Assembly: GCA_018417955.1 (NCBI GenBank)
Contig: JACTVC010000002.1
Coordinates: 1,488,001 to 1,552,000, forward strand
Direction: 5' to 3'
Origin: Laccaria trichodermophora
Taxonomy: Eukaryota > Basidiomycota > Agaricomycetes > Agaricales > Hydnangiaceae
Length of the DNA stretch: 64,000 bases
Shown here piece after piece: positions 35,034 through 46,132 of the stretch (its first letter is position 1; each line of letters begins with the position of its first letter). The notes beneath the pieces were generated by a model. The model saw only the letters and a list, made by a program, of their open reading frames with translations. It made no database searches and was not told the origin of the DNA. The position numbers and the translations under genes are program-made.

Positions 35034-38000
35034 ATGTCAGCCAATACCCGCGGTGGTCGTGCCAGGGATGAATTTATACACAAGCATTTTAATGGGAGGA
35101 GAGACCCAAACAAAAAATCCAAGCGATGGCTAATGACATGCAAGTACTGCCCCAGTGACGTGGCAAAGGAGATTGTCCACCGTGATTCACGCTGCTTGAA
35201 GCACATTGGAAAAACAAACAGAGAGGACAGTTGCAAAAATGTACCTGCAGAGGTCCGGTTGGAGGCAGCGCGCTTGTTGATGAGGAAGGGCGGGATTGAG
35301 GAGATCCAGGTTTCAGACGGGAAAAGTGATGTCGTAGAGATCGTGGACGGATCTGCTGAGAAGAAGAAGAAGGTTAATTCGGGGGAGGCGGTGGCAGTGA
35401 AACGCCCAATTGAGGCATTTCTTGATCGGTCAATGAGTGTTGAGGAGATGGATAAAGCTAATCTACGCATGCTGAGGTGTGATATAGGATTGGAAGGGAA
35501 TGCCCAGAGGCCATAGTCAAACAGTGGTATATAGCTAGATTTGGATATCTTACATAATATATTGATCTTTTGTCTTGAACCACCACCTTGTCAGCAGTCT
35601 TGCCATCCTCTTGCACTACATGTAGTGCTTTGTATAACTGTACTTCCTACAGTATGCATAATCATGTTGGGCCAGCTGAGTATCTTGTAACTGCTCATTG
35701 CTCACTCATGGGTGTTGATCCCAGATCCACCCATTCTTGCCTCCTCCTTCCCTCTTGGCTTCAGCTATGCGAGAAGTTCAGAGTGAACGCTTCACAATGG
35801 TGGGGGCACCGCGGACTTCACCAAAGCATGGTTGAAGTCTGCATTTCTTGGTAGAGGGAGAGCTGGAGAGTTGTGGGAATGCGCCAGCTCATCACAGGAG
35901 GAACCTTAGCATGGATGGTAGCTGCTGCTCGCGCTCTTCGCGGCGGGCTTACTACTTCATGTGAAAGGGCTCATCCATCCTTCAGTTGGATGAACCATTG
36001 ACTTTAGCTTGTGCTTGCACAGCAGGTTGAGGTTTGTTCGATTGGGGTGCTGCGCTGACTCTGAGCAGCTGGGCTTTGGGATTTCGCGACTACGCGGCCT
36101 GAAGTCTACTGTGAGGAGAGTTCCTCTCACCTATGTCTGGATTTCGCGACTACGTGGCCATTGACTTGGTGAGGAGGTCACCTGCAACCAGTGTCGCCTG
36201 CTGCTTTGCACTGCTTCACTGTCTCTCAGACTCCACCTGTTCCTCAACCATCTCCCTTGTCTTTTAGCATCTAGGCCTCTCAAGAACAGCCAGATGTTCA
36301 TTGACATCCCTCCAGTTCAGTCTGCTGCTCTGGAAATTATGTGCTATGCCCTACTATGCTTCTCTCCCAATCTTTGCTGTTTTCTTGCTTGAGGAATGAG
36401 TATTCTCATCCTCCTTACTTCTCTATGGACTCCCTGGAATGGCTCCTCTTGGTTTCTGAATGGTTAGAAGGGTTTGGAGTGGTTTTGGGTAGGATGGGGT
36501 TGATGGGACATCAACATGGGACTTATTCACATCATATCTCGCCAACCGACACCCCGATTGCTCTCGTCTCTTTTGCGCTGGGAAGCCCTCGTTCATACCT
36601 TTCTTTGGACCCCATGAACTCGCCAAACGGTCGCGTATTGGCTGCGCTTCACCTACTTCAGCCTGGTATGACCAAAATGAACATATCTCGTCCGTTCTCG
36701 GCGAAATCCTCGTCGTTCCTTTTGTTCTTTGGCTCGTTTTGAAGCCACGGTCAATGCGCTTCTGGGGAGCCCTCATACGCGTCAAACGGACGAGCGGTTC
36801 TCGTGTCACAGCACCATCCCTCCAACAACCATTTGCATGTGACTTGTTCATGTCATATCTCGCCGACCGACGCCCCGATTGCTCTCGTCTCTTTTGCGCT
36901 GGAAAGCCCTCATTTACACCTTTCTTTGGACCCCCTGAACTCGCCAAACGGTCGCGTATTGGCTGCGCTTCACCTACTTCAGCCTGGTATGACCAAGATG
37001 AACATATTTCGTCCGTTCTCGGCGAGAACCTCGTCGTTCCTTTTGTTCTTTGGCTTGTTTTGAAGCCACGGTCAATGCGCTTCTGGGAAGCCCTCATACG
37101 CGTCAAACGGACAAGCGGTTCTCGTGTCACAGCACCATCCCTCCAACAACCATTTGCATGTGACTTGTTCATGTCATATCTCGCCAACTGACGGTCGTAT
37201 CGCTCTCATCTTTTTTGCGTTGGAAAGCCCTGATCCACACCTTCCTTTGGACTCCCTGAACTCGCCAAACGGTCACCTGTTGGCGGCGCTTCGCCTAGTT
37301 CAGTCTGGTATGACCAAGATGAACATATTTCGTCCGTTCTCGGCGAGATCTCGGTCGCCTCTTTCGTTCTTTGGTTCGTTTTGAAGCCACGGTCAATGCG
37401 CTTCTGGGAAGCCCTCATACGCATCAAATAGACGAGCGGTCCTTGTGTTACAGTGCCATCTCTTCAACAACCATTTCCCCATTCCTATTGTCATAACCCG
37501 CTCGCATCGGACGTTCTATAGCCCGTTTTGGACGTTGGATTCGTACCTTTCCGACGCACCTATTTACGTTGATAACGGACAACAGCCTGGTCTGCAGTAT
37601 GCATTTACTCCAGAACTGCAGTTTCTGGGTACTTCCTCTCTATCTCAACGACCACGGCTCGTCACAATACGCGAATTATACCGTTGGAAAGGTGTCGTTC
37701 GTAGCTTTCGAACGGGTATTTGATCTCCAGGAACGGGCCAGAAATCACTACGCTATGCTCAAACACATTTTTGGCTACCTCAGGATCTCCCCTCTATTTG
37801 GGGCGTTCAGACTTGATTGGAGGACTCTTATGGGCAGGGGAGACACCTCAACTGGTTGAGAGTTGCTGCTCGCGCATTACGCGGCGGACTCTTCTTCAGT
37901 CATGGTAACCTTCTGGCTCTCTCAGAAGGCTGATTGCAGCTCGCGCATTTCGCGGCGGATCGGTGTGGAGGAGTTGCAGCTCACGCATTACGCGGCGGAC

Positions 38001-41000
38001 TCTTCTTCAATCATGGTAACCTTCTGAGTCCCTCAGAAGTACTGATTGCTGCTCGCGAGTTACGCGGCGGATCAGTGTTGAGGAGTTGCTGCTCGCGCAT
38101 TACGCGGCGGACTCTTCTTCAATCATGGTAACCTTCTGGCTCCTGATTGCAGCTTGCATGTTTTGCAGCGGATCAGTGTTGAGGAGTTGCTGCTCGCACA
38201 TTATGCGGCGGACTCTTCTTCAATCATGGTAACCTTATAGATTGCTGCTTGTGTGTTGCATGGCCTGTGTCCACTCTGGGGGGCAAGATTTATGACAACA
38301 TTTTTTTTCTCTCCCCCTTTCCTTCAACCTCTCATCATTCCTACCCAACTGGCACCACCTCTACCTACTCTAACACCAACTTAGGATCACGGCTTGTAAT
38401 TTTCCACTGCACGATCTCTTTGCCTCTATCCTCCCTGGCTTGATTCTTGAGATTCGCACACTGGAAAAGTGGGGGGCTGTAGGGGAGTATAGGTGGAAGA
38501 TGTGAGGAGAGGCGCAAGCCTCTATCCCATTACACGCTCCCCATGTCCAGACGACACACCACAATGGAAGCAAGCTACATCATCTTGATGGGTAGAGGGA
38601 GTTGAGTTGGGATCAATGATCTGAGTGGAGAGGCGCAAGCCTCTATCACACTATACATGTCTTATACCCAGACCACAAGTATGATGGAAGCATGCTACAC
38701 CATCTTGATGGGGAAAGGCAATGGAGTTGGGATGGATGACCTGGAAGCCATCCACTTGCATGGTTTCCCAGTACTCATGGTTATACATCACTGAAGAGAG
38801 AATGGGAGGATCATATGGGTATTTCTGGGTTAAGCTGGGAGCTTACAGTGACCAGCTTTCCAGATAGCAAATTATTTGGGGCCAAATTTTTTCTTTCTTT
38901 TATTCATCTTCTTTGCTTTGCTACCTTTTGGTCTCATTTTATCCTGATATTCACTCTGGGGGGCAAGAGGATTTCTATTCTATTATTCTTCCCCACCATT
39001 GTTTTCCTTACATGCCCTCTGGACATTGGGGGGCTTTGTGATATAGGATTGGAAGGGAATGCCCAGAGGCCATAGTCAAACAGTGGTATATAGCTAGATT
39101 TGGATATCTTACATAATATATTGATCTTTTGTCTTGAACCACCACCTTGTCAGCAGTCTTGCCATCCTCTTGCACTACATGTAGTGCTTTGTATAACTGT
39201 ACTTCCTACAGTATGCATAATCATGTTGGGCCAGCTGAGTATCTTGTAACTGCTCATTGCTCACTCATGGGTGTTGATCCCAGATCCACCCATTCTTGCC
39301 TCCTCCTTCCCTCTTGGCTTCAGCTATGCAAGAAGTTCAGAGTGAACGCTTCACATGAGGTGTGTAGCCTTTATTTTTCTATATTTAATGTAACGATAAA
39401 CATAATATTCATAGGTTTTTTGTACATGGAAACATTCCTTTTTCTGCGGCTGAAAACCCATTCTTCTTGAGATGGTTGCAATGCTTACGGCCCTCTTATT
39501 CCCCTGCATCTCGATATACCCTGATGGAGCGACTTCTCCCGGCCGAAGAAGCACACGCGTTTGCTGAGGATGTTCAGCGGCTGGAGGGACGGAATAATCT
39601 CATGTACTTGATGGATGGATGGGATGACAGTCAGCGACGCAGCATCTATGGATGTATGATAGCAGAGGTGTCAGAGTTCCCCGTGGTACTGGGATTAGAA
39701 GAACTTACCGGCATCCGGGGGACTGCAGATAATCTCGTTGAAGTTGCCAATAAGGCCATCGCAAAGAAGAGCCTTGACCCAAAGGCAATCATTGCAGTTT
39801 GTACAGATAACCCAACTACAATGCTTGCTTTTCGTCGAAAATGGACAAATCAGCACTCCTGGATTCTCGTGAGTCTCTTTACTTTATTTTCAATTGGATT
39901 CTCAGGGAATTCTATTTTAGGCCATTCACTGCTTCATGCACAGTATCAACACGATTATTGGTAAAATCGTGAGCTACCCCTCGGTCAAAAAAACAATTAC
40001 TTCGAATTCACGGATCGTTTCCTTCTTCAATTCGTCACACTACTGGGGAGGACAACTCGAGAAAATTTGCAAGGAGAATGGGGTAACCCGTGGTCTAAAA
40101 ACGAACACAGAATCCCGTTTCTACGCCCTTATTCTCCAAGCCCTGAGTGTTCGTGAACACAAAATTCCCTTGATGACTTTGTGTGTGCGAGACGATGCAC
40201 AGCAGTCTCAGGGCGGCCTAACTGCAGTCTCAAAGGATGTTCTCGCCACAATTTTTGATGTCCAGCGGTGGCAACTAACTGACCAGCTGATCCGTGTCTG
40301 CAAGCCTTTAGTGGACATTATCAGTAATGTCGAATCTCGAGATGCATCACTCGCCAATTGTATGCTCCAACTGATCTGGGCTCATCGACAAATCAAGAAA
40401 TTACCTCACATTCCCGGAGACGATTCACACTTTCTGCGACATGCTCAAAAAATTGTGAATGCCCAGTTTCATGAAATGAACACCGACATTCATTGGCTTA
40501 CCCTTTTTCTCCATCCTCTTTGCCGCAAACTCGCAATCTCTAACTCACCCCACTCTCGTAAACTCGACGATGCTTACAAAATCTCGCTTGGGATTGCGTT
40601 ACGCTGGGGATGGACTAAAGAAATGGCGACGAAATTGGCCGCCGACATCAAGGCTTATTTTCATGCACAGGCGCCGTTTCAGGGTGGGAAGGGTGACGGG
40701 AGAGACTGGTGGAAATCCCTGTTGGTAAACGTCACATCCCACCCTCTCAAAGCCATGGCCATCAAATTGTTTAGTATTGTTCCCCATGCAGGAGAGGTTG
40801 AGCGTTTTTTTTCTAATCTAGGTGGTGTTCAGAGCGTCAAGCGCTCGCGTCTCACGGTTTCTCATATGGAAACATTGGGAATGCTTCGGAACCATTACAC
40901 GCATCAACTTCACAAGGCCGCGCTCGCCGCTGGAAAATCAACGCGTTGCAAGCATGCTCATATGCACACCCAACCTGATGGTGGAATAGATGTAGGACGA

Positions 41001-41324
41001 GCAGAAGATTTGATCAAGGCATTCAATTGGACCCCACTCCCACCTAATTTCAATACTGACCTCGAGGGCCTTGAAGAGTTGACCGAAGAAGAGCTTGACG
41101 AGGAATTGGCAAAGATTGGATCACTTATGCCAACAGGGGAGGGAGATGGACTTGATGTGACAATTCCGATCGACAAGATTTTTGATACCTCCCATCTCGA
41201 GAGCATCCGGGCAGGCAACGCACCACTCGCTATCGACGAGGAACTCAGTCTACACATTGAGAATGCAGGTCCCCGTGATAAATGGGATGCTGCTTCTTTA
41301 ATGCGTTCCCTTGGTGTTAGCTAG
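35034..41324 (+). CDS. hAT-family transposase (BED zinc finger), intron occupied by an LTR retroelement
   Basis: Exon 1 (35034-35476) starts MSANTRGGRARDEFIHKHF and carries a BED-type finger (MTCKYCPSD ... CLKHIGKTN) and a basic linker (SAEKKKKVNS). It ends ANLRMLR at an AG|GTGTG donor. The acceptor CATAG at 39414 joins to FFVHGNIPFSAAENPFFLRW, the expected next segment. A second intron (39869-39920) leads to AIHCFMHSINTIIGKI. Conserved parts follow: CTDNPTTMLAFRR, a catalytic-core Asp region, and TNTESRFYALILQALS. The C-terminal dimerisation region is HPLKAMAIKLFSIVPHAGEVERFFSNLG. The coding exons show no stops. The LTR element at 35478-39355 sits wholly inside intron 1 and keeps a usable donor, so a full protein may still be made by splicing. 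Confidence 0.85.
35478..35796 (+). repeat. 5' LTR (319 bp)
   Basis: Direct partner of 39037-39355, with TG...CA ends, preceded by TGAGG. Its first bases (TGTG) complete an AG|GTGTG splice donor together with the host exon. Confidence 0.93.
36533..37477 (+). repeat. 321-bp tandem repeat, about three copies
   Basis: CATATCTCGCC recurs at 36533, 36854 and 37175, exactly 321 bases apart. Each unit repeats CGCCAAACGGTC, CCTGGTATGACCAA, CGTCCGTTCTCGGCGA and CACGGTCAATGCGCTTCTGG. As 321 is a multiple of three, long open frames appear on both strands, but they have no recognisable domain. It lies inside the non-autonomous LTR element. Confidence 0.9.
37858..38245 (+). repeat. ~101-112-bp tandem repeat, four copies
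   Basis: Units start GAGTTGC(T/A)GCTC at about 37860, 37971, 38083 and 38184. Each contains GCATTACGCGGCGGACTCTTC and TCATGGTAACCTT, with a half-unit echo (GCGGCGGATC) inside. A related single stretch (CTGCTCGCGCTCTTCGCGGCGG) occurs at about 35922. It is non-coding and lies inside the LTR element. Confidence 0.85.
38500..38742 (+). repeat. ~121-bp tandem duplication
   Basis: Two units carry GGCGCAAGCCTCTATC (38511 and 38632), then a dimly conserved middle, then ATGGAAGCA(A/T)GCTACA and CATCTTGATGGG. It is non-coding and lies inside the LTR element, before its 3' LTR. Confidence 0.8.
39037..39355 (+). repeat. 3' LTR (319 bp)
   Basis: Direct partner of 35478-35796, preceded by the purine tract ATTGGGGGGCTT and followed by the target duplication TGAGG at 39356-39360. 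Confidence 0.93.
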
Positions 41325-41554
41325 GGTTGTAAAAGTCTTAGAAACTCATGTCTTGCCAGTTAATATGATCCCTTGATGTTACTTAGAGTTCTGTAGTACT
41401 TTTATTTTGTTCTAAGCGACTCAGATCTTATAGAAATGGATTTTTACACCTCGCCAGTCTCGCCACCATTCGCCAGGTTCCCACGCCAGCCGCCTCGCCA
41501 CGCTGGTGAATGGCGAATGCTTTGGGAGCATTCGCCATCAACACTATGCATGAT

Positions 41555-42394
41555 GAAGCCCTTGCATGTTTGTGAGGGTCCCTATTCAACCTGAGTGTTC
41601 ATGACAACCTGAGCATTTCGACAAGTTGTGACCCACTCCACATGTGAGAATGGTGGAAGTTGCAAGTAAGTATATTAGTAAGTAATCTGGCTAGTAAGTA
41701 CAAGATAATAAACAATAGTAAATATGATGTTCCAAGGTTAGGAAAGTACACTATGTTCTCACAGTAGGTCAAGGGGGGATGGTTTGTGACAAGCACCTTC
41801 TAAACAACTGAAAGAAAACCTGGTGGATGGATCCCAATTTACTAGTATACTACCACCTGAATATTATATTTGAGCATGTCCTAAACAGCTGAAAGAAAAT
41901 CTGGTATTTGGGTCAGATGTGGAAGCCACCTGAAGTGCATGGCATCTCTGCAATATTTTTGCACATTGTCACCAGTTTGACAGATTCTGGCCACCAGCTC
42001 AAGATTGAACTGATAGGGGTCTGCCACCAGCCTAGCTGGCACAGACCTGTCAGGTCCAGCCCATTTCCCAGGGCAGTTAGTAGGAATCACCCAGCTACAC
42101 TGAGAGCCCCAACAATACAAACAGGCCATAGTTGATGGGGCCTGCTGATGGGCCAATGAGGGCCAATAACCCTGTGTTGATGAATTGGCTGATGTGATCC
42201 CAGTATCAAGGTGAAGAAGGGTCAGCCAGCTACATAGATTTATCATAAACTGATCAGTAGGAGGAAGCTGCGCTGGGAAGTCAAGTCCCTATATTTGTGT
42301 ATCGGCTGATAGCTAACCGATGTAAGGTTGGCTGACAGTTTTTTGGCTGATGAAAGATAAGCTATGCAAGGCCGGCTGACAGTTTTAAACATTG
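41555..42394. other. Non-coding gap between the hAT and the chromovirus, with short repeats
   Basis: No gene is seen. A ~24-bp word (TAAACAACTGAAAGAAAACC and a variant) occurs near 41801 and again near 41882. From about 42300 the sequence shows GGCTGACAGTTTT words and TATGCAAGGCCGGC, the left part of a local tandem repeat that resumes at 48516 on the other side of the gypsy insertion. Confidence 0.5.
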
Positions 42395-42399
42395 CTGGG

Positions 42400-42623
42400 T
42401 GGAAACCTATCCCTTAGAAAGGGATAGAAAAACACTGACTCAACAGAACCGACAGAATTTAACCGCGTGTATGATTCTGGAAGTGATAAGAGCGAGATAC
42501 AAGAGTGGTGGTAGATGGGAGAAAGAGAGATGCGAAGTATCTAAAGAGACCGCGTATATATATGACCAAATATGCGGGAAGGCGTTGCCAAACAATATCC
42601 GAAAGTGGTAATCCAGGATTACA
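42400..42623 (-). repeat. 3' LTR of chromovirus (224 bp)
   Basis: Near-identical to 48292-48515. Host duplication CTGGG lies immediately to its left. Confidence 0.93.
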
Positions 42624-42754
42624 CCCTCCCCGCCTTTAAAAAATAGTTAGAAGAGAAAGAAAAAAGTTGTTAGTAAGTGTAAGTAAAATCCGAGCGCCGG
42701 GTGCGTCAAAACCCTTTGGGAAAAAGCTACTGGCTGGCAAGGTTGAAATAAAAT

Positions 42755-45700
42755 CTACCTAAGAGGAGGAGATCCATTTCGAGAGGCCAACCAGTTGTCC
42801 AGGGCTTGACAATCTTGAAGTTCCGAGCCTGGAAGCCACCTGTCGTGTTCCGTTCCGTAGCCTTGCCAACGCACCAAATATTGATAACCACGTCCTCGGC
42901 GGCGTGCATCTAGAATTTTGTCAATATAATATTCTTCTTGGCCATTGGAGGTTACGATTGGTTCCGGCTCAGCGAATTTTCGGGAAGGGAACAGTGAGAG
43001 ATCTGATTCGATAAAAGGCAGTACTTCTGAGGTGTGGAAAACAGGATGAATGTTTGGGGAGTTGGGTAGATCCAGCGTGATTGTAGAGTGAGCTTCGTCG
43101 ACGTCAAGAATGGTGTAAGGGCCGTCATATTGTGGCATAAACTTTGCTACATGCTTTTCGTCCTTAGCCTTGTATTCATTCCGACGATGCAACGTTGAAA
43201 GGCGGACTCGCGAACTGATTTTGAAGGGGAAGGTAGGTGTACGATGTTTATTGGCTTGAACAGCTTGCGATATTTTTGCCTTCAGCAGGTTGTCTTGAGC
43301 TTCCATGACATCTGTTTCCAACTTCCGGATGACGTGCCATGCATCTACTTCTGTGACAGTCGCAGACGCTTTTGCTGGGAGTAATGGCGGTATCACGCGT
43401 GGGCTTCGGCCCATGCGTAATTGGAAAGGCGAGAAACCAGTGGAATCGTTAACCGTGTTCATCATGTCAAAACGGACTCGTGGTAGCGTGTGTGCCCAAC
43501 CTAGCTGGTTTCGTTCGACATGGTAACGAAGTGCCTGATTAACCGTTTTATTAGTCCGTTCGCTTGCACCATCGGTTTCCGGATGGTAAGCTGTGGACAT
43601 TTTTAGTTTGACGCCGGTTAGTTTATGTAAAGCTTTCCAGAAACGCAACATGAAGAGTTTGTCACGGTCGGAGACAATGTCATTAGGTAGACCATTTTCA
43701 CAGTACCATTTATCGAAGAATATACCAGCAAGGATTTCAGCAGTTATATCTGTCCGTGTAGCGATCAGTTGGATATCGCTACCAAGTCTGTCAGTAAATG
43801 TTACGATGCAGTTCATACCGTCATCTTCTGTGAAGCGTTCACTCTGAACTTCTCGCATAGCTGAAGCCAAGAGGGAAGGAGGAGGCAAGAATGGGTGGAT
43901 CTGGGATCAACACCCATGAGTGAGCAATGAGCAGTTACAAGATACTCAGCTGGCCCAACATGATTATGCATACTGTAGGAAGTACAGTTATACAAAGCAC
44001 TACATGTAGTGCAAGAGGATGGCAAGACTGCTGACAAGGTGGTGGTTCAAGACAAAAGATCAATATATTATGTAAGATATCCAAATCTAGCTATATACCA
44101 CTGTTTGACTATGGCCTCTGGGCATTCCCTTCCAATCCTATATCACATCTTCGGGTAATGGGCCTATGAAATCAATGGCGACAGAGTCACCCCGTTGGTC
44201 TGGAATGGGCAACGGGTGCAAGGGTCCATACGGTTTTGTAGTAGCAGATTTATTGCGTTGACATTCTGGGCAGGAGGGAACATAGCCTTGCTCGAGGTCC
44301 CTCCTCATATTGGGCCAGTAATATTCATGTTGCAAGGAGCCATACGTTTTGTCAAAACCGAAGTGACCGAGAACATCGTGTGCAAGTGAAAAAAGCGTTT
44401 CACGAAGGTCCTTTGTTCTGGGTATGATAAGACGTTCATTGATATACCACAGTCCATCGCGATTGCTGATGTTCGGCAGGCTCAGCGCTGCGGATGGTAA
44501 CATCTTACACCAGGCGTCGTTTGCGTAACCAGTTTTTACGGATTCCAGGAATTGTCTGTCTGCCATAATTCTCATCGTTGCATTTACAGATGAGAGACGC
44601 GCCGTGCAGTTAGCTAGTGATTTCGCCGAGTCCCATGGTCCGCAGATACTGCCAGACCAAACGCTGGCAATTATGCCATCGGTGTCGTCGTCGGCGCAAA
44701 AGGAATATGGATGCCGAGCAGCGTTTTCAGCATCTGTCGTGGATTCCGCTGTTGGTAGGCGGGACAAGGCGTCAGCTACGGTATTGTCTTCTCCCTTGAT
44801 ATAGACGATCTTTGCGTCGAATTGCAATAGGAATTCCATCCAACACGCTTGACGTCGGGAGAGATCTTTCTGTGTGTTAAAATTTTCCAGTGTTTTGTGA
44901 TCTGTATAGACGAAAAATTCGGAGCCCAGAAGGTCCACTCGCCATTTTTTTAAGGCTCGAATGATGGCTAGCAGTTCCTTTTCATGGACTGGATAGTTAA
45001 CTTCCGCGCCTTTGAAAGTCATAGAGTCAAAGGCTACAGGACGTGTGGATTCCCATGTTTTTCCAAAAGAGAGTACTCCACCTGAACATTTGTCGCTAGC
45101 ATCCGTAGTCACATAGATTTTGTATTCGGGCATTTTTGATAAGTCGATGGTGGTCAAACAGTCCCTACCCGTCACTATAGCTTTTATTGCGTCAAATGCA
45201 ACTTGATACTTAGGCGCCCACAACAGAAAAATCTTTTCTGATTCTTTCATTGTAAGTTCAGATAATACGCCTGTGTGATCAGCGAGTGTCGGGAGAAAAG
45301 CTGCCAGGTAGCGGACCAGTCCTAAGAAACCGCGTGTTTCTGTTGCTGATTTTGGTATCGGCCAGGAGAGAATGCGATCAACTTTCTTTTTGTCAGCTTC
45401 AATTCCATGTGCGCTAATGCGATGCCCGAGGAATTCAATTTCCGTGCAGAATAGATGCGTTTTTTGAGGGTTGACATACAAATGTGCATCCTGAAAAGCT
45501 TGTAGGACAGTGCGCACATTTTTCTCATGTTCATCCAGTGAGTTTGACCAGATTACGATGTCGTCTAGGTAGATGTGACAAATTTTGCCAATTAGCGGGC
45601 GCAGTGCTGCAGTTACGCGTCGCTGGTGAATCGCAGGCGCGTTCTTTAGCCCCATCGGCATAACGAGCCACTCATATAGACCCAGTGGTGTTGTAACAGC

Positions 45701-46132
45701 AGTGAGATGAATGTGGTCTGGATGCATACGCATTTGGAAGAAACTGTTCGTCATGTCAATTGTCGCCCAGATTTTTCCTTTGGTGCAATCGTTCAAGATG
45801 TCGTCAATGCGAGGTAGTGGATGACTGTCCGTGACGGTGTTTTCATTCAGTTGCCGGTAGTCATTTACCCAACGTGGTAAAACATTTGGATTCGCTTTTG
45901 GTACGATAAAGGACGGTGAAGCACAGGGGGAAGACGACGGACGGATTCTTCCCGCATCCAAATGTTGTTGGATCAAGATTTGCCAAGCTTCCTTGTACTT
46001 CCGCGGGGAGGGATAAGTGTGTGTTTTAATTGTTTTTTCTGCTTGTTTAATCTTAATTTCTGTGACGACATCCCTGGGTAGTTCGTCCACGTGTGGAATG
46101 GGCTCGAAGATTGTGTGGTATTCAGCTTTCAA
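42755..46132 (-). pseudogene. Chromovirus pol: reverse transcriptase, RNase H, integrase, chromodomain, split by a solo LTR
   Basis: This frame follows gag-protease and overlaps its end in the -1 phase, so it is probably expressed by frameshift or a fused precursor. RT is seen as WVNDYRQLN, WATIDMTNSFFQMRM, GLYEWLVMPMGLKNAP and the catalytic IYLDDIVIWS. RNase H has YVTTDASDKCSGGVLSFG and HEKELLAIIRALKKWR, and ends in TVADALSRLP. Integrase has the zinc region (HDVLGHFGFDKTY ... CPECQR), then DSVAIDFIGPLPED, where the 319-bp solo LTR cuts in at 43829-44147. It resumes with CIVTFTDRLGS and GLPNDIVSDRDKLF, and then a YHPETDGASERTNK segment carrying the catalytic Glu. The C-terminus is a chromodomain (ILDARRRGRGYQYLVRWQGYG ... 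RWLP). Apart from the insertion no stops were noticed. Confidence 0.93.
43829..44147 (-). mobile_element. Solo LTR (319-bp family) with target duplication TCTTC
   Basis: It is the reverse complement of the 319-bp LTRs at 35478 and 39037, with the same length and TG/CA ends. It is flanked by TCTTC at 43824-43828 and 44148-44152. It matches the 5' LTR version at the one variable base seen. No internal region remains, so the element was lost by LTR-LTR recombination after inserting into the integrase domain of the chromovirus. Confidence 0.95.

Larger units (their letters stand above)
35478..39355 (+). mobile_element. Non-autonomous LTR retroelement (LARD-like), 5-bp target duplication TGAGG
   Basis: Two 319-bp direct LTRs (35478-35796 and 39037-39355) start TGTGATATAGG and end GCTTCACA. 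I saw one difference between them (CTATGCGAG against CTATGCAAG), so the insertion is young. The duplication TGAGG lies at 35473-35477 and 39356-39360. Right after the 5' LTR there is a TGGTGGGGGCACC segment at 35798, a primer-binding-site candidate. A purine-rich tract (ATTGGGGGGCTT) precedes the 3' LTR. The 3.2-kb interior has no gag or pol frame and is made largely of tandem repeats. It must depend on another element's proteins. A third LTR copy is at 43829-44147. Confidence 0.93.
34846..41546 (+). mobile_element. hAT DNA transposon with nested LTR element, 8-bp target duplication
   Basis: The element starts TAGTGTTGTTGGC and ends with the inverted form GCCATCAACACTA. It is flanked by a perfect 8-bp duplication TGCATGAT (34838-34845 and 41547-41554), the hallmark size for hAT. 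The sub-terminal regions are packed with CTGGCGA/TCGCCA words in both directions (34865-34945 and 41455-41535), likely transposase-binding sites. It encodes a BED-finger hAT transposase. Without the nested 3878-bp retroelement plus 5-bp duplication, the hAT would be about 2.8 kb. The intact ends and duplication suggest a recent insertion. Confidence 0.95.

Noticed and set aside
36423..37427. Long open frames on both strands with internal sequence repeats
   Set aside because: They arise because the 321-bp tandem unit is a multiple of three. No domain is recognisable, and they lie inside a non-autonomous LTR element.
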